Of a DNA stretch of 22,823 nucleotides, positions 14,445 to 22,823 are shown piece by piece; position 1 is the first letter of the stretch, and each line of letters opens with the position of its first letter. Source of the DNA: VRUE01 sp044867925 (GTDB taxonomy: Bacteria > Actinomycetota > Thermoleophilia > Solirubrobacterales > 70-9); the NCBI GenBank assembly GCA_044867925.1, contig JBIOVV010000026.1:1-22823 (forward strand). The letters are read 5' to 3'. The notes below the pieces were generated by a model that was not told the DNA's origin, searched no databases, and worked only from the letters and a program-made list of their open reading frames with translations. The position numbers were made by a program, and so were the translations under genes.

Positions 14445-15543
14445 ACGCGCGGGCCCCGGCCTGCGACTCGATCGTCTTCAGCATCTCGTCCCAGGACTTC
14501 GCAAAGGCCTCCTTGCCCTCCTCCTGCAGCCTCTTGGCAAGCGCGTCGACGTCGATGCCCGCGTCGCCGAACTGCGCCAGCACCTTGTCGCAGTCGCCGC
14601 CGTCCGCGGGAACCGGCTCGCCCACCTCACCGTGGTCGGCGAAGGCGTGCAGGGTCGGCTCGGGCATCGTGTTGACGGTGAAGGGCGAGGCGAAGCCCTC
14701 GATGTAGAGGACATCGGAGGCGTCGGGATCCTTGGTCCCGGTGCTCGCCCAGAGCAGGCGCTGCGGCCGGGCTCCCTCGTTCATCAGCCGCTGCATGCGC
14801 GGCGAGTCGAGCAACTCGCGGTAAGCGCGGTAGGCCTGGAAGCCGATCGCCAGGCCGAGCCGGTTGCGCAGCTCGTCGGCAACCTGCTCGCCGACGGCGA
14901 CGTCCCAGCGGCTCATGAAGATCGAGGCGACCGAGGCGACGTCGGCGCTGCGCCCGGCCTCGATCCTCCGTTCGATCCCCTTCAGGTAGGCGTCGGCGGC
15001 GGCCAGGTACTGCTCCGCGTCGAAGAGCAGCGTGACATTGATCGGGATGCCGGCGAAGATCGACTCCTCGATCGCCGTCAGCCCGGCCTCGGTGCCCGGG
15101 ATCTTGATGAAGAGGTTGTCGCGCTCTGCCTTGGCGTGGAGCTCGGCTGCCTCCTCGATCGTCGCCGCGGCGTCGTCGGCGATCAGCGGCGAGACCTCGA
15201 GCGAGCAGAAGCCGTCCACCCCGGCCGTCCGCTCGTGGACGGGCCTGAAGAGGTCGGTCGCGTCGCGGAGGTCGGCGAGCGCCAGCTCGAAGAAGATCCG
15301 CTCGGTCGGCGTCGCGCCGATCCCCTGCTCGGGAATGTCGCTGTTGCTGAGCTCGGCAATCTGCTCGTCGTAGGCGTCGCCGCCGGAGATCGCCTTGTCG
15401 AAGATCGTCGGGTTGGAGGTCAGGCCGGTGACCGAGAGCTCCTCGATGTAGCCCTGCAGGGTGCCGTCGGCCAGCATCGTGCGGGTGATGTTGTCGAGCC
15501 AGAGGCTCTGGCCAATGTCGTGCAGCTTCGCGGTCGGCTTCAT
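14443..15543 (-). CDS. tal: Transaldolase
   Basis: Tal (366 residues, the actinobacterial-length type) transfers a dihydroxyacetone unit between sugar phosphates in the non-oxidative pentose phosphate pathway. SVTGLTSNPTIFDKAI (37-52) is the N-terminal signature. Lys147 in FIKIPGTEAGL is the expected Schiff-base lysine. INVTLLFDAEQY, SVASIFMSRWD and LLWASTGTKDP are further conserved blocks, and FTVNTMPEPTL is near the end. The ATG overlaps the tkt stop (ATGA, 15540-15543), with AAAGGAG 8 nt upstream inside tkt, so it is translationally coupled to transketolase. The next gene in the operon is pgi, after a 55-bp hairpin spacer. Confidence 0.97.
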   Translation of the reverse strand: MKPTAKLHDIGQSLWLDNITRTMLADGTLQGYIEELSVTGLTSNPTIFDKAISGGDAYDEQIAELSNSDIPEQGIGATPTERIFFELALADLRDATDLFRPVHERTAGVDGFCSLEVSPLIADDAAATIEEAAELHAKAERDNLFIKIPGTEAGLTAIEESIFAGIPINVTLLFDAEQYLAAADAYLKGIERRIEAGRSADVASVASIFMSRWDVAVGEQVADELRNRLGLAIGFQAYRAYRELLDSPRMQRLMNEGARPQRLLWASTGTKDPDASDVLYIEGFASPFTVNTMPEPTLHAFADHGEVGEPVPADGGDCDKVLAQFGDAGIDVDALAKRLQEEGKEAFAKSWDEMLKTIESQAGARA

Positions 15544-17591
15544 GAAAGCAGCTCCTTTGCGGCTTCGGCCACCCGGTCGGGGGTGAAGCCGAACTTGGTT
15601 TGAACGTCCTTCAACGGCGCCGAGGTGCCAAAGGTGTGCATCCCGACCTTGACGCCGTCAGACCCAACGTAGCGATCCCAGCCCAGCGTCGAGGCCTCCT
15701 CGATCGAGATGCGGGCGGTGACGGCCGGCGGCAGCACCGCGTCGCGGTAATCGACGTCCTGGCGGTCGAAGAGCTCGCAGCAGGGCATGCTGACCAAGCG
15801 CGAGCGGACGCCGTCGGCGAGCAGCTCCTCGTGCGCCGACAAAGCCAGCGCAACCTCGCTGCCGGTGGCGATCAGGATCACCTCGGGATCGCCGCCCTCG
15901 GCGTCGGCGAGCACGTAGCCGCCGCGGCGCAGGCCCTCGGCCGAGGCGTACTTGGCGCGGTCGAAGACGGGCACGCTCTGGCGGGTGAGGATCAGGGCAA
16001 CCGGTTGGTGGCTGCGGTCGATCGCCGCCCGCCAGGCCTCGGCGACCTCGTTGGCGTCGGCGGGGCGGATCACGTCGAGGCCGGGGATCGCCCGCAGCGA
16101 GGCGAGCTGCTCGACCGGCTGGTGGGTCGGCCCGTCCTCGCCGAGGCCGATCGAGTCGTGGGTGAAGAGGTGGATCACCGGCAGCTCCATCAGCGCCGAG
16201 AGGCGGATCGCCGGCCGAGCGTAGTCGGAGAATGTGAGGTAGGTCGACCAGAGCGGGCGCAGCTTGGAGAGCGAGAGGCCGTTGGAGATCGCCGCCGACT
16301 CGTGCTCGCGGATGCCGAAGTGAAGCTGGCGACCGTCGTAGGCACCGGGCTCGAAGTCGGCGACGCCGTCGAGCTCGAGCCGCACCGAGGTCGAGTCGGT
16401 GAGGTCGGCGGAGCCGGCCAGCAGCCAGGGCAGGCGTGCGGCGATCGCGTTCTCGACCTGCTGCGAGGCCTTGCGAGTGGCGACGCCCTTCTCGTCCGCC
16501 TCGAAGCTGGGGATGTCGGCGTCCCAGCCGTCGGGCAGCTCGCGCCTCTGCTGGGCCTCGATCTCGGCGACGAGACCGGCGTTCTCTCCCGCGTAGGCGT
16601 CCAGCAGCTTTCTCCAGGCCGCCGAGAGCTCGGCGCCGCGCTTGCCGATCCCCTCGGCAAAATGCTCCCGCACCCCGTCCGGGACGAGGAACTGGGCGTC
16701 CTCGGGCCAGCCATAGGCGCGCTTGGTCTCGCGCACCTCCTCCTCGCCCAGCGGCTCGCCGTGGGCGGCGGAGGTATCGACCTTGTGCGGCGAGCCCCAG
16801 CCGATATGGCTGTCGACGACGATCAGCGTCGGTCGGCCCTGCTCGCCCTTGAACTCCTCGAAGGCGGTGGCGATCAGGTCGGTGTCGTTGGCGTCGCCGA
16901 CCCTGGTGACGTTCCAGCCGTAGCCCATGAAGCGGGCGGCGACGTCGTCTTCGTAGGCGAGGCTGGTCTTGCCGTCGATCGTGATCTGGTTGTTGTCGTA
17001 GACCCAGCAGAGGTTGTCGAGCTTCAGATGGCCGGCGATCGAGGCGGCTTCGCTGGAGACGCCCTCCATCAGGCAGCCGTCGCCGGCGATCGCGTAGACG
17101 TCGAAGTCGAAGAGCTCGAAGCCGGGGCGGTTGTAACGGGCGCCCTGCCACTTGCCGGCGATCGCCATGCCGACCGAGGTGGCCACCCCCTGGCCGAGCG
17201 GGCCGGTGGTCGTCTCGACCCCGGAGGTCCAGCGGTACTCGGGGTGTCCCGGAGCGCGCGAGTCGAGCTGGCGGAAGCTCTCGATGTCGGCGAGCGAGAC
17301 GGCGGGGTCGCCGACGATCTCGTAGTCGGGATCCACGGCCTTGACTCCGGCGAGATGAAGCAGCGAGTAGAGCAGCATCGAGGCGTGGCCGGCGGAGAGG
17401 ACGAAGCGGTCGCGCCCGGGCCAGATCGGGTCCGCGGGGTCGAAGCGCAGGAAGCGCTGCCAGAGCGTGTAGGCGAGCGGGGCCAGCGCCATCGGCGTCC
17501 CCGGGTGGCCCGAGTTGGCCTTCTGGATCGCGTCGATCGAAAGGGTGCGGATCGTGTTGATCGCCAACTGGTCGAGGTCGCGCTCGTTCAC
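15540..17591 (-). CDS. tkt: Transketolase
   Basis: Tkt (683 residues with the GTG start at 17589-17591) uses thiamine diphosphate to transfer two-carbon ketol units between sugar phosphates. Features are SGHPG (27-31), LSAGHASMLLYSLLHL (65-80), GPLGQG (130-135) and the ThDP/Mg motif GDGCLMEG (170-177) with Asn200. DSHIGWGSPHKVDTSAAHGEPL follows, then FGIREHE and THDSIGLGEDGPTHQPVEQL in the pyrimidine-binding and C-terminal parts. Longer in-frame starts up to 17696 lie inside an inverted repeat and give an unlikely N terminus. TAGGAT ends 7 nt before the GTG and there is at most a weak Shine-Dalgarno, so the mRNA may be leaderless. It is the first gene of tkt-tal-pgi-cydA-cydB-HAD. Confidence 0.96.
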   Translation of the reverse strand: MNERDLDQLAINTIRTLSIDAIQKANSGHPGTPMALAPLAYTLWQRFLRFDPADPIWPGRDRFVLSAGHASMLLYSLLHLAGVKAVDPDYEIVGDPAVSLADIESFRQLDSRAPGHPEYRWTSGVETTTGPLGQGVATSVGMAIAGKWQGARYNRPGFELFDFDVYAIAGDGCLMEGVSSEAASIAGHLKLDNLCWVYDNNQITIDGKTSLAYEDDVAARFMGYGWNVTRVGDANDTDLIATAFEEFKGEQGRPTLIVVDSHIGWGSPHKVDTSAAHGEPLGEEEVRETKRAYGWPEDAQFLVPDGVREHFAEGIGKRGAELSAAWRKLLDAYAGENAGLVAEIEAQQRRELPDGWDADIPSFEADEKGVATRKASQQVENAIAARLPWLLAGSADLTDSTSVRLELDGVADFEPGAYDGRQLHFGIREHESAAISNGLSLSKLRPLWSTYLTFSDYARPAIRLSALMELPVIHLFTHDSIGLGEDGPTHQPVEQLASLRAIPGLDVIRPADANEVAEAWRAAIDRSHQPVALILTRQSVPVFDRAKYASAEGLRRGGYVLADAEGGDPEVILIATGSEVALALSAHEELLADGVRSRLVSMPCCELFDRQDVDYRDAVLPPAVTARISIEEASTLGWDRYVGSDGVKVGMHTFGTSAPLKDVQTKFGFTPDRVAEAAKELLS

Positions 17592-17598
17592 TAGGTCG

Positions 17599-17604
17599 AT
17601 CCTA
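17599..17604 (-). promoter_or_regulatory. tkt: Probable -10 element of tkt (TAGGAT)
   Basis: TAGGAT on the minus strand ends 7 nt before the tkt GTG. The region where a -35 should lie is occupied by one 20-bp arm of the inverted repeat at 17610-17724. An alternative reading is that AGGA serves as a weak ribosome binding site. Confidence 0.4.
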
Positions 17605-17609
17605 GGCGG

Positions 17610-17724
17610 GAGCCGAGTCCGGCAGGGGTTCCACTTAACTTTTTCGGTGGAGGAGTCACCGGGCTGGCGCCTCGAGCTCACGACGAAAAAGTACAAGACG
17701 TTCCACCCCTGCCGGACTCGGCTC
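17610..17724. repeat. 115-bp composite inverted repeat between the kinase gene and tkt
   Basis: The outer arms are 20 bp and perfect: GAGCCGAGTCCGGCAGGGGT at 17610-17629 and its complement at 17705-17724. Inner 9-bp arms ACTTTTTCG (17638-17646) and CGAAAAAGT (17684-17692) nest inside, offset by an 8/12-nt asymmetric loop, leaving a 37-nt apex. No long ORF of its own and no clear target-site duplication are seen. It fills most of the kinase-tkt intergenic region. Confidence 0.85.
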
Positions 17725-17727
17725 GAG

Positions 17728-19527
<1,800 letters not shown>

Positions 19528-19533
19528 CCGGCG

Positions 19534-19539
19534 GTTATA
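19534..19539 (-). promoter_or_regulatory. Probable -10 element of the kinase gene (TATAAC)
   Basis: TATAAC on the minus strand is followed by 6 nt and then the GTG start. It lies directly downstream of the large terminator-like palindrome, as expected for a new transcription unit. Confidence 0.4.
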
Positions 19540-19553
19540 CAACTGCCCAACGA

Positions 19554-19587
19554 CGAAGGGCCCGCTCCGAACGGAGCGGGCCCTTCG
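19554..19587 (-). terminator. 34-bp palindrome, probable terminator of the PD40 gene
   Basis: CGAAGGGCCCGCTCCG (19554-19569) and its exact complement (19572-19587) are separated by two bases. It lies 52 bp past the PD40 stop and just before the kinase promoter. No long T-tract follows, which is common for GC-rich actinobacterial terminators; the symmetry would work in both directions. Confidence 0.65.
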
Positions 19588-19595
19588 AGCTGGAG

Positions 19596-19624
19596 CCGGG
19601 GGGAGTCCGTGCAGAGCCCCCCGG
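19596..19624 (-). terminator. Second GC-rich hairpin after the PD40 gene
   Basis: CCGGGGGG (19596-19603) pairs with CCCCCCGG (19617-19624) around a 13-nt loop. It lies between the PD40 stop and the larger palindrome and may reinforce termination. Confidence 0.35.
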
Positions 19625-19639
19625 AGAACCGGATGGGGC

Positions 19640-20719
19640 TCAGCGCCGCACCGGCTGCCAGGTGATCACCGACCCGATCGTCGTCGCGGTCGAACCGCTT
19701 TCCAGCGCGAAACCCGCGGCGAGCTGCGAGCTGCGGCGACTGGCGACGTCGATCGCCGAAAGCGTCTCGGCTTCGTCGGTTGCGATGAACGCCGCGACCT
19801 TGCGTCCATCGAAGGAGAAGACCGAGTTGGTCGCGGAGTTGTCGGCGACCTGGCTCAGCTTGTGCGCGCGGCCCGGGCCGATCTTCTTCACCCAGAGCCC
19901 CTGATCGCGGCGGAAGAGCAGCATCTGCGCCGCCGGGGCGACGTCTTCGACGAAGGACGAGCCGGCACCGGCGACCAGGACCTTCACTTTGGTGCCGTTG
20001 CGGCGCATGGTGAAGATGTCGGCGTATGCGCCTGGGCCTTCGCCGCTCTGGCCGCGGCTGAAGACGATCCCACGCGCGAAGTAGCGGGGGGAGAACTCGT
20101 CGATGTGACCGGTCTTGGTCAGGCGAGCCAGGCCGCCGCCGGAGGGACGCACCGAGTAGACGTCATCGGCTGTGCCGCCGCTCCTCTCGGCGACGCCGCG
20201 GACGAAGACGATCGTCTTGCCGTCCGGCGAGAACGACGCTTCGTGCTCGTCGCCGGCGCTCGTCACCAGGGGGCGGGCACTGCCGCCGAGGTTCACCCGG
20301 TAGAGGTCGCGGGGGGCATCGGCCGAGGCGCGGCGAGCGAAGACGACGTAGCGCCCGTCGGGTGAGAACTGCGGCCGGCTGTCCAGCTCGGCGCCGGCGG
20401 TCAGCTTGTGCTGGCCGGTGCCGTCGGCCCGCATCGACCAGACGTCCCCGCCGCGGACGAAGGCGATCTTGCGCCCGTCGGCGGAGAAGTCGGGTTCGAC
20501 GTCGGCCGGGTCCTCGGTGAGCTGGTTGAGGCGGCCGTCGCGGGCCGCGTAGATGCCGCCTTCGGCTTTCTCGACTTCGCCGGTCGTCGTTTTTTCGGTG
20601 GTGACGATCGCCCGTGAGAAGACGACCGCGCCTGAGTGACCGGCGGCGGCGGCGCTCGCCGCCGGCATCAGGGCGAGGGCAAGGGCGGTGAGCAGGAACT
20701 TGATCGAACGGTTGAGCAT
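19640..20719 (-). CDS. Secreted PD40/TolB-like beta-propeller protein
   Basis: This 359-residue exported protein begins with a signal peptide (MLNRSIKF then LLTALALALMPAASAAAA, predicted cut near 26). It then carries successive PD40 repeats of the form FSxDGRxIxFVR...DVWxMxxDGxxxxxLT. Clear copies include FSADGRKIAFVRGGDVWSM (about 78-96), FSPDGRYVVFARR (about 118-130) and FSPDGKTIVFVRG. Such proteins fold as TolB-like propellers and usually act as binding scaffolds; nothing here suggests an enzyme. The ATG at 20717-20719 is chosen over an in-frame ATG at 20746 because AAAGGGGAG lies 4 nt upstream and the signal peptide begins there. Two strong hairpins follow the gene. It sits between the methyltransferase and the kinase, whose own propeller may face the same compartment. 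No Tol-Pal partners are present. Confidence 0.87.
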   Translation of the reverse strand: MLNRSIKFLLTALALALMPAASAAAAGHSGAVVFSRAIVTTEKTTTGEVEKAEGGIYAARDGRLNQLTEDPADVEPDFSADGRKIAFVRGGDVWSMRADGTGQHKLTAGAELDSRPQFSPDGRYVVFARRASADAPRDLYRVNLGGSARPLVTSAGDEHEASFSPDGKTIVFVRGVAERSGGTADDVYSVRPSGGGLARLTKTGHIDEFSPRYFARGIVFSRGQSGEGPGAYADIFTMRRNGTKVKVLVAGAGSSFVEDVAPAAQMLLFRRDQGLWVKKIGPGRAHKLSQVADNSATNSVFSFDGRKVAAFIATDEAETLSAIDVASRRSSQLAAGFALESGSTATTIGSVITWQPVRR

Positions 20720-20739
20720 CGGACTCCCCTTTCGGGTCA

Positions 20740-20755
20740 GTTGCATTTGCGCAAC
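20740..20755. promoter_or_regulatory. Possible operator upstream of the PD40 gene
   Basis: GTTGCATTTGCGCAAC has 5-bp arms GTTGC/GCAAC and contains the 8-bp palindrome TTGCGCAA. It lies 21 bp before the PD40 ATG, outside the ribosome binding site. A regulator site is possible but unproven. Confidence 0.25.
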
Positions 20756-20805
20756 CGATGCTCCACTCGCGGGGCGTGCGCGCCAACGACGCCGGTGTCA
20801 CCGAT

Positions 20806-20823
20806 CGGGCCGGTTTTGGCCCG
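20806..20823 (-). terminator. Possible terminator of the methyltransferase gene
   Basis: CGGGCC (20806-20811) and GGCCCG (20818-20823) form a 6-bp stem with a 6-nt loop, starting 12 nt past the methyltransferase stop. There is no T-tract. Confidence 0.3.
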
Positions 20824-20835
20824 GTCCGGGTCAGC

Positions 20836-21492
20836 TCAACTCACGCTCTTGCGACCTGCGAAAGCGGCGAAGCCGGCCTGCGGCCCGATCGTGGGTTCCT
20901 CGAAACCGGCCGCCGCGAGCCAGGCGCGCAGATCCTCCCGGCCAGGAGGCAGCGGATGCCCGCTGTAACTGCCGAGCTTGAAGAGGGCCCGGGCTCTCCG
21001 GCTGGCGTCCGAGAAGAACGCCGTGCCGATCAACTGTCCGCCGGGCTTGAGACAGCGAGCCATCTCGGCGACGGCCAGCTCGGGGTCGGGGACCATATGA
21101 AGGCCGCTGTAGGAGAGAAAGAGGTCAACCTCAGCGTCGGCGAGGGGAAGCGCCGTCATGTCGGCCTCGAGCAGCTCGACCTGCTTCAGCGACCGCGCGC
21201 GGGCGCGGCGCTTGGCCCGCTCCAGCATCTTCGGCGAGAGGTCTACGGCGACGTAACGCACATCTTGCTCGGGGCTGAGGGCGCGAAAGGCGACCCCGCC
21301 CCCGCAGGGCACGTCGGCGATCGTCGCCCCCGTCGGCGCGCGCGCGATCGTCTCCATGCTGGCGTAGAGGAGCGAGGAATCGATGCCCCAGACGGCGCGG
21401 CCGATCGCCTGCATCAGCCAGGGGCGCTCGATGTAGAAGTCGTAGAAGGCGCCGAACGGGCCGGCACAGACATTCGGCACGGGTGTCGCCAC
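20836..21492 (-). CDS. Class I SAM-dependent methyltransferase
   Basis: This 218-residue soluble methyltransferase uses S-adenosylmethionine. Motif I is ATIADVPCGGGVAF (about 56-69). YVAVDLSPKMLERAKRRA follows as motif II, EADMTALPLADAEVDLF as the acidic third region, and ARCLKPGGQL as the post-motif block. It is nearest to the Methyltransf_11/UbiE-like small-molecule enzymes; the substrate is not evident. The N-terminal segment GPFGAFYDFYIERPWLMQAIGR resembles the cap of lipid or quinone-type methyltransferases, which is only suggestive. The GTG start at 21490-21492 has no Shine-Dalgarno, but GATAAT lies 6 nt upstream within the 31-bp gap to the FHA gene, suggesting its own leaderless transcript. 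The PD40 gene follows downstream. Confidence 0.87.
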   Translation of the reverse strand: MATPVPNVCAGPFGAFYDFYIERPWLMQAIGRAVWGIDSSLLYASMETIARAPTGATIADVPCGGGVAFRALSPEQDVRYVAVDLSPKMLERAKRRARARSLKQVELLEADMTALPLADAEVDLFLSYSGLHMVPDPELAVAEMARCLKPGGQLIGTAFFSDASRRARALFKLGSYSGHPLPPGREDLRAWLAAAGFEEPTIGPQAGFAAFAGRKSVS

Positions 21493-21498
21493 GACGCG

Positions 21499-21504
21499 AT
21501 TATC
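21499..21504 (-). promoter_or_regulatory. Possible -10 element of the methyltransferase gene (GATAAT)
   Basis: GATAAT on the minus strand ends 6 nt before the GTG start. It differs from TATAAT only in the first base. No -35 is evident. Confidence 0.35.
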
Positions 21505-21523
21505 GACGACGCGAAGCAGGCAG

Positions 21524-22108
21524 CTACTGACGATCGAGACCGAGCTCGATCACCCGAGCAGCGATCAGGCGCGGGCGGTCACGTCCTGACTCACCGGGAA
21601 CCTCGAGCTTGGCGGCAAGGGCGTCGAGGCGGCGCTGTGCCGTGCGCTCACTGACGTGCAGCGCCTCGGCGATCTCGGCGCGGGTGGCGGGACGCCCGGC
21701 GAAGGCGCCCTCGCTGCGGTAGGGCGCGACCAGGGCGGCAGCGGTCGCGCGCTCCTCTTCGGTCAGCGTCACGCCGGGCCCGGCAGCGGCCACGGTACCG
21801 CCCGCTCGCCCGGGGATCGGGTCGGAGACTTCGAGCCGGTGGCCGCCGACGGTCAGCGTGTCGCCGTCGCGCAGGCGCCGCGGCCGGTCCAGCGGCTCGC
21901 CGTTGAGCGCGGTGCCGTTGCGACTGTCGAGATCGGTCGCCATCAACACGCCGCCGCGATTCTCGATCTCGAGGTGGTTCCAGGAGACCGCCTCGTCATC
22001 GATGTGAATCGCGGCCGCGGGGTCGCGCCCGACGAGGGTGCGCTCGCCAGAGAGCGCCACCGAACGGGGCTCGCCACCCGCGCCCGTCAGCCAGATTCGC
22101 GCATCCAT
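21524..22108 (-). CDS. FHA domain protein with C-terminal helix-turn-helix
   Basis: This 194-residue cytoplasmic protein has two parts. An N-terminal FHA domain (about 5-96) binds phosphothreonine; it shows LVGRD with Gly27 and Arg28, Ser42 and His45 in VSWNHLEI, and DSRNGTALNGE with Asn64. The C-terminal part (about 113-194) is LTEEERATAAALVAPYR followed by a helix-turn-helix, RAEIAEALHVSERTAQRRLDAL (about 143-164), likely to bind DNA or RNA polymerase. The pairing suggests a regulator controlled by Ser/Thr phosphorylation, and a PknB-type kinase is encoded about 2 kb downstream on the same strand. The ATG at 22106-22108 follows TATGCT by 8 nt with no Shine-Dalgarno. The frame extends to 22495, but only antisense to rpiA, so that extension is rejected. 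Confidence 0.88.
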   Translation of the reverse strand: MDARIWLTGAGGEPRSVALSGERTLVGRDPAAAIHIDDEAVSWNHLEIENRGGVLMATDLDSRNGTALNGEPLDRPRRLRDGDTLTVGGHRLEVSDPIPGRAGGTVAAAGPGVTLTEEERATAAALVAPYRSEGAFAGRPATRAEIAEALHVSERTAQRRLDALAAKLEVPGESGRDRPRLIAARVIELGLDRQ

Positions 22109-22116
22109 CGCCCGCG

Positions 22117-22122
22117 AGCATA
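22117..22122 (-). promoter_or_regulatory. Probable -10 element of the FHA-HTH gene (TATGCT)
   Basis: TATGCT on the minus strand ends 8 nt before the ATG and no Shine-Dalgarno is present. It faces away from the rpiA -10 across the divergent region. Confidence 0.45.
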
Positions 22123-22181
22123 GATTGGGCGTAACGCATTGTGGCTGCGGGGGAGCCGAAAAACGTTGCACCTCACATGGG

Positions 22182-22187
22182 TAGAGT
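22182..22187 (+). promoter_or_regulatory. rpiA: Probable -10 element of rpiA (TAGAGT)
   Basis: TAGAGT ends 8 nt before the rpiA GTG at 22196. There is no Shine-Dalgarno, so the transcript is probably leaderless. Confidence 0.4.
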
Positions 22188-22195
22188 GCGACGCC

Positions 22196-22823
22196 GTGTC
22201 CGCCGACGCCGAGAAGCGCATCGCTGCCGAAGCGGCGGCGAAGCTGGTCGAGGACGGGATGACGGTCGGCCTGGGCACTGGATCGACCGTCGCTCACCTG
22301 CTGCCGGCCCTCGCCGCCCGCGAAATCAGCGGGATCCGCTGCGTCGCCACCTCGGTCGCCACCGAGGAACAGGCGCGCGAACTGGGTATTCCGGTCGAGG
22401 AGTTCAGCCGGCTGGAGCGGCTCGACATCGCGATCGACGGCACCGATCAGGTGACCCCCGACGGCTGGCTGATCAAGGGCGCCGGCGGCGCCCACCTGCG
22501 CGAGAAGATCGTCGCCGCAGCCGCCGAGCGCTTCATCGTGATCGCCGACTCGAGCAAGCCGGTCGACAGGCTGAGCGCGCCCGTGCCGCTCGAGCTCTTC
22601 TCCTTCGGGATTGCCTCAACGCTGGACCGGCTTGGCTCAGCCGTTGCCCCGCGCGACGTCCCGCGCAGCCCCGACGACGGCGTGATCGCCGACTACGGCG
22701 GGGAGATCGGTGACCCGGCCGAGCTCGCCGCCCGGCTGGAGGCCGACCCCGGCGTTGCCGCTCACGGCCTTTTCCCGCCGGATATGGTGAGCGCAGTGCT
22801 GGTGGGGGCCGACGGCACCGTCG
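22196..22823 (+). CDS. rpiA: Ribose-5-phosphate isomerase A (3' partial)
   Basis: RpiA interconverts ribose 5-phosphate and ribulose 5-phosphate. The 209 codons visible run to the window end without a stop; the family is usually 220-230 residues, so only a short tail is missing. Diagnostic blocks are GLGTGSTVAHLL (phosphate loop), IDGTDQV, KGAGGAHLREKIV with the expected catalytic Glu, ADSSKPV and the closing SAVLVGADG. Two small departures from the usual patterns are DGTDQ for DGADE and KGAGGAH for KGGGGA; both Asp residues and the Lys are kept. The GTG start gives a standard N terminus (SADAEKRIAAEAA). It diverges from the FHA-HTH gene across 87 bp and belongs to the same pathway as tkt and tal, about 5 kb away. 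Confidence 0.92.
   Translation, partial: MSADAEKRIAAEAAAKLVEDGMTVGLGTGSTVAHLLPALAAREISGIRCVATSVATEEQARELGIPVEEFSRLERLDIAIDGTDQVTPDGWLIKGAGGAHLREKIVAAAAERFIVIADSSKPVDRLSAPVPLELFSFGIASTLDRLGSAVAPRDVPRSPDDGVIADYGGEIGDPAELAARLEADPGVAAHGLFPPDMVSAVLVGADGTV

Noticed and set aside
17592..17696. N-terminal extension of transketolase up to 17696
   Set aside because: The added residues are encoded by the inverted repeat and its flank and do not resemble a transketolase N terminus. GTG at 17591 gives the normal start region and a -10 box at the right distance.
22109..22495. Longer FHA protein starting at 22495
   Set aside because: The extension lies antisense to rpiA and across the divergent promoter region. 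The FHA domain starts at 22108.

Overview
The window is a GC-rich bacterial chromosomal fragment with tightly packed genes, frequent GTG starts and 4-8 bp stop/start overlaps. The protein families point to an actinobacterium. The very long MMPL transporter, the cysteine-patterned secreted repeat protein, the PD40 and kinase-propeller proteins and the FHA-HTH regulator suggest class Thermoleophilia (Solirubrobacterales-like). That placement is an inference from family resemblance, not a computed one. No rRNA, tRNA, CRISPR array, transposase, phage or plasmid gene is visible. Both ends cut genes: a membrane-anchored protein at the left and rpiA at the right.

Left part (1-9393), envelope and lipid genes. 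It starts with the C-terminal part of a membrane protein of unknown function, then a fatty-acid desaturase (minus) diverging from a cyclopropane-fatty-acid synthase (plus). The first enzyme makes the double bond that the second can cyclopropanate. A small winged-helix regulator follows. A two-gene minus-strand operon comes next: a secreted protein of four cysteine-containing modules, translationally coupled to an RND/MMPL exporter of 1084 residues.

Middle part (9526-17591), a likely six-gene minus-strand operon. In transcription order it holds transketolase, transaldolase, glucose-6-phosphate isomerase, cytochrome bd subunits I and II, and a HAD phosphatase. Sugar-phosphate interconversion is thus joined to a high-affinity quinol oxidase. 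The tal-pgi and cydA-cydB spacers are filled by copies of one hairpin repeat whose stems show compensatory changes. A separate 115-bp inverted repeat lies in front of tkt.

Right part (17728-22823), signalling genes. It holds a membrane Ser/Thr kinase with an extracytoplasmic beta-propeller, a secreted PD40 propeller protein, a SAM methyltransferase and an FHA-HTH protein that is a plausible phospho-dependent partner of the kinase. A divergent rpiA follows, adding a fourth sugar-phosphate enzyme to the neighbourhood.

Genes that head transcription units often have a TANNNT-like -10 box 6-8 nt before the start codon and no Shine-Dalgarno, which suggests leaderless mRNAs. Internal operon genes use Shine-Dalgarno sites or stop/start overlaps. 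The best candidates for something undescribed are the intercistronic hairpin family and the inverted repeat before tkt.
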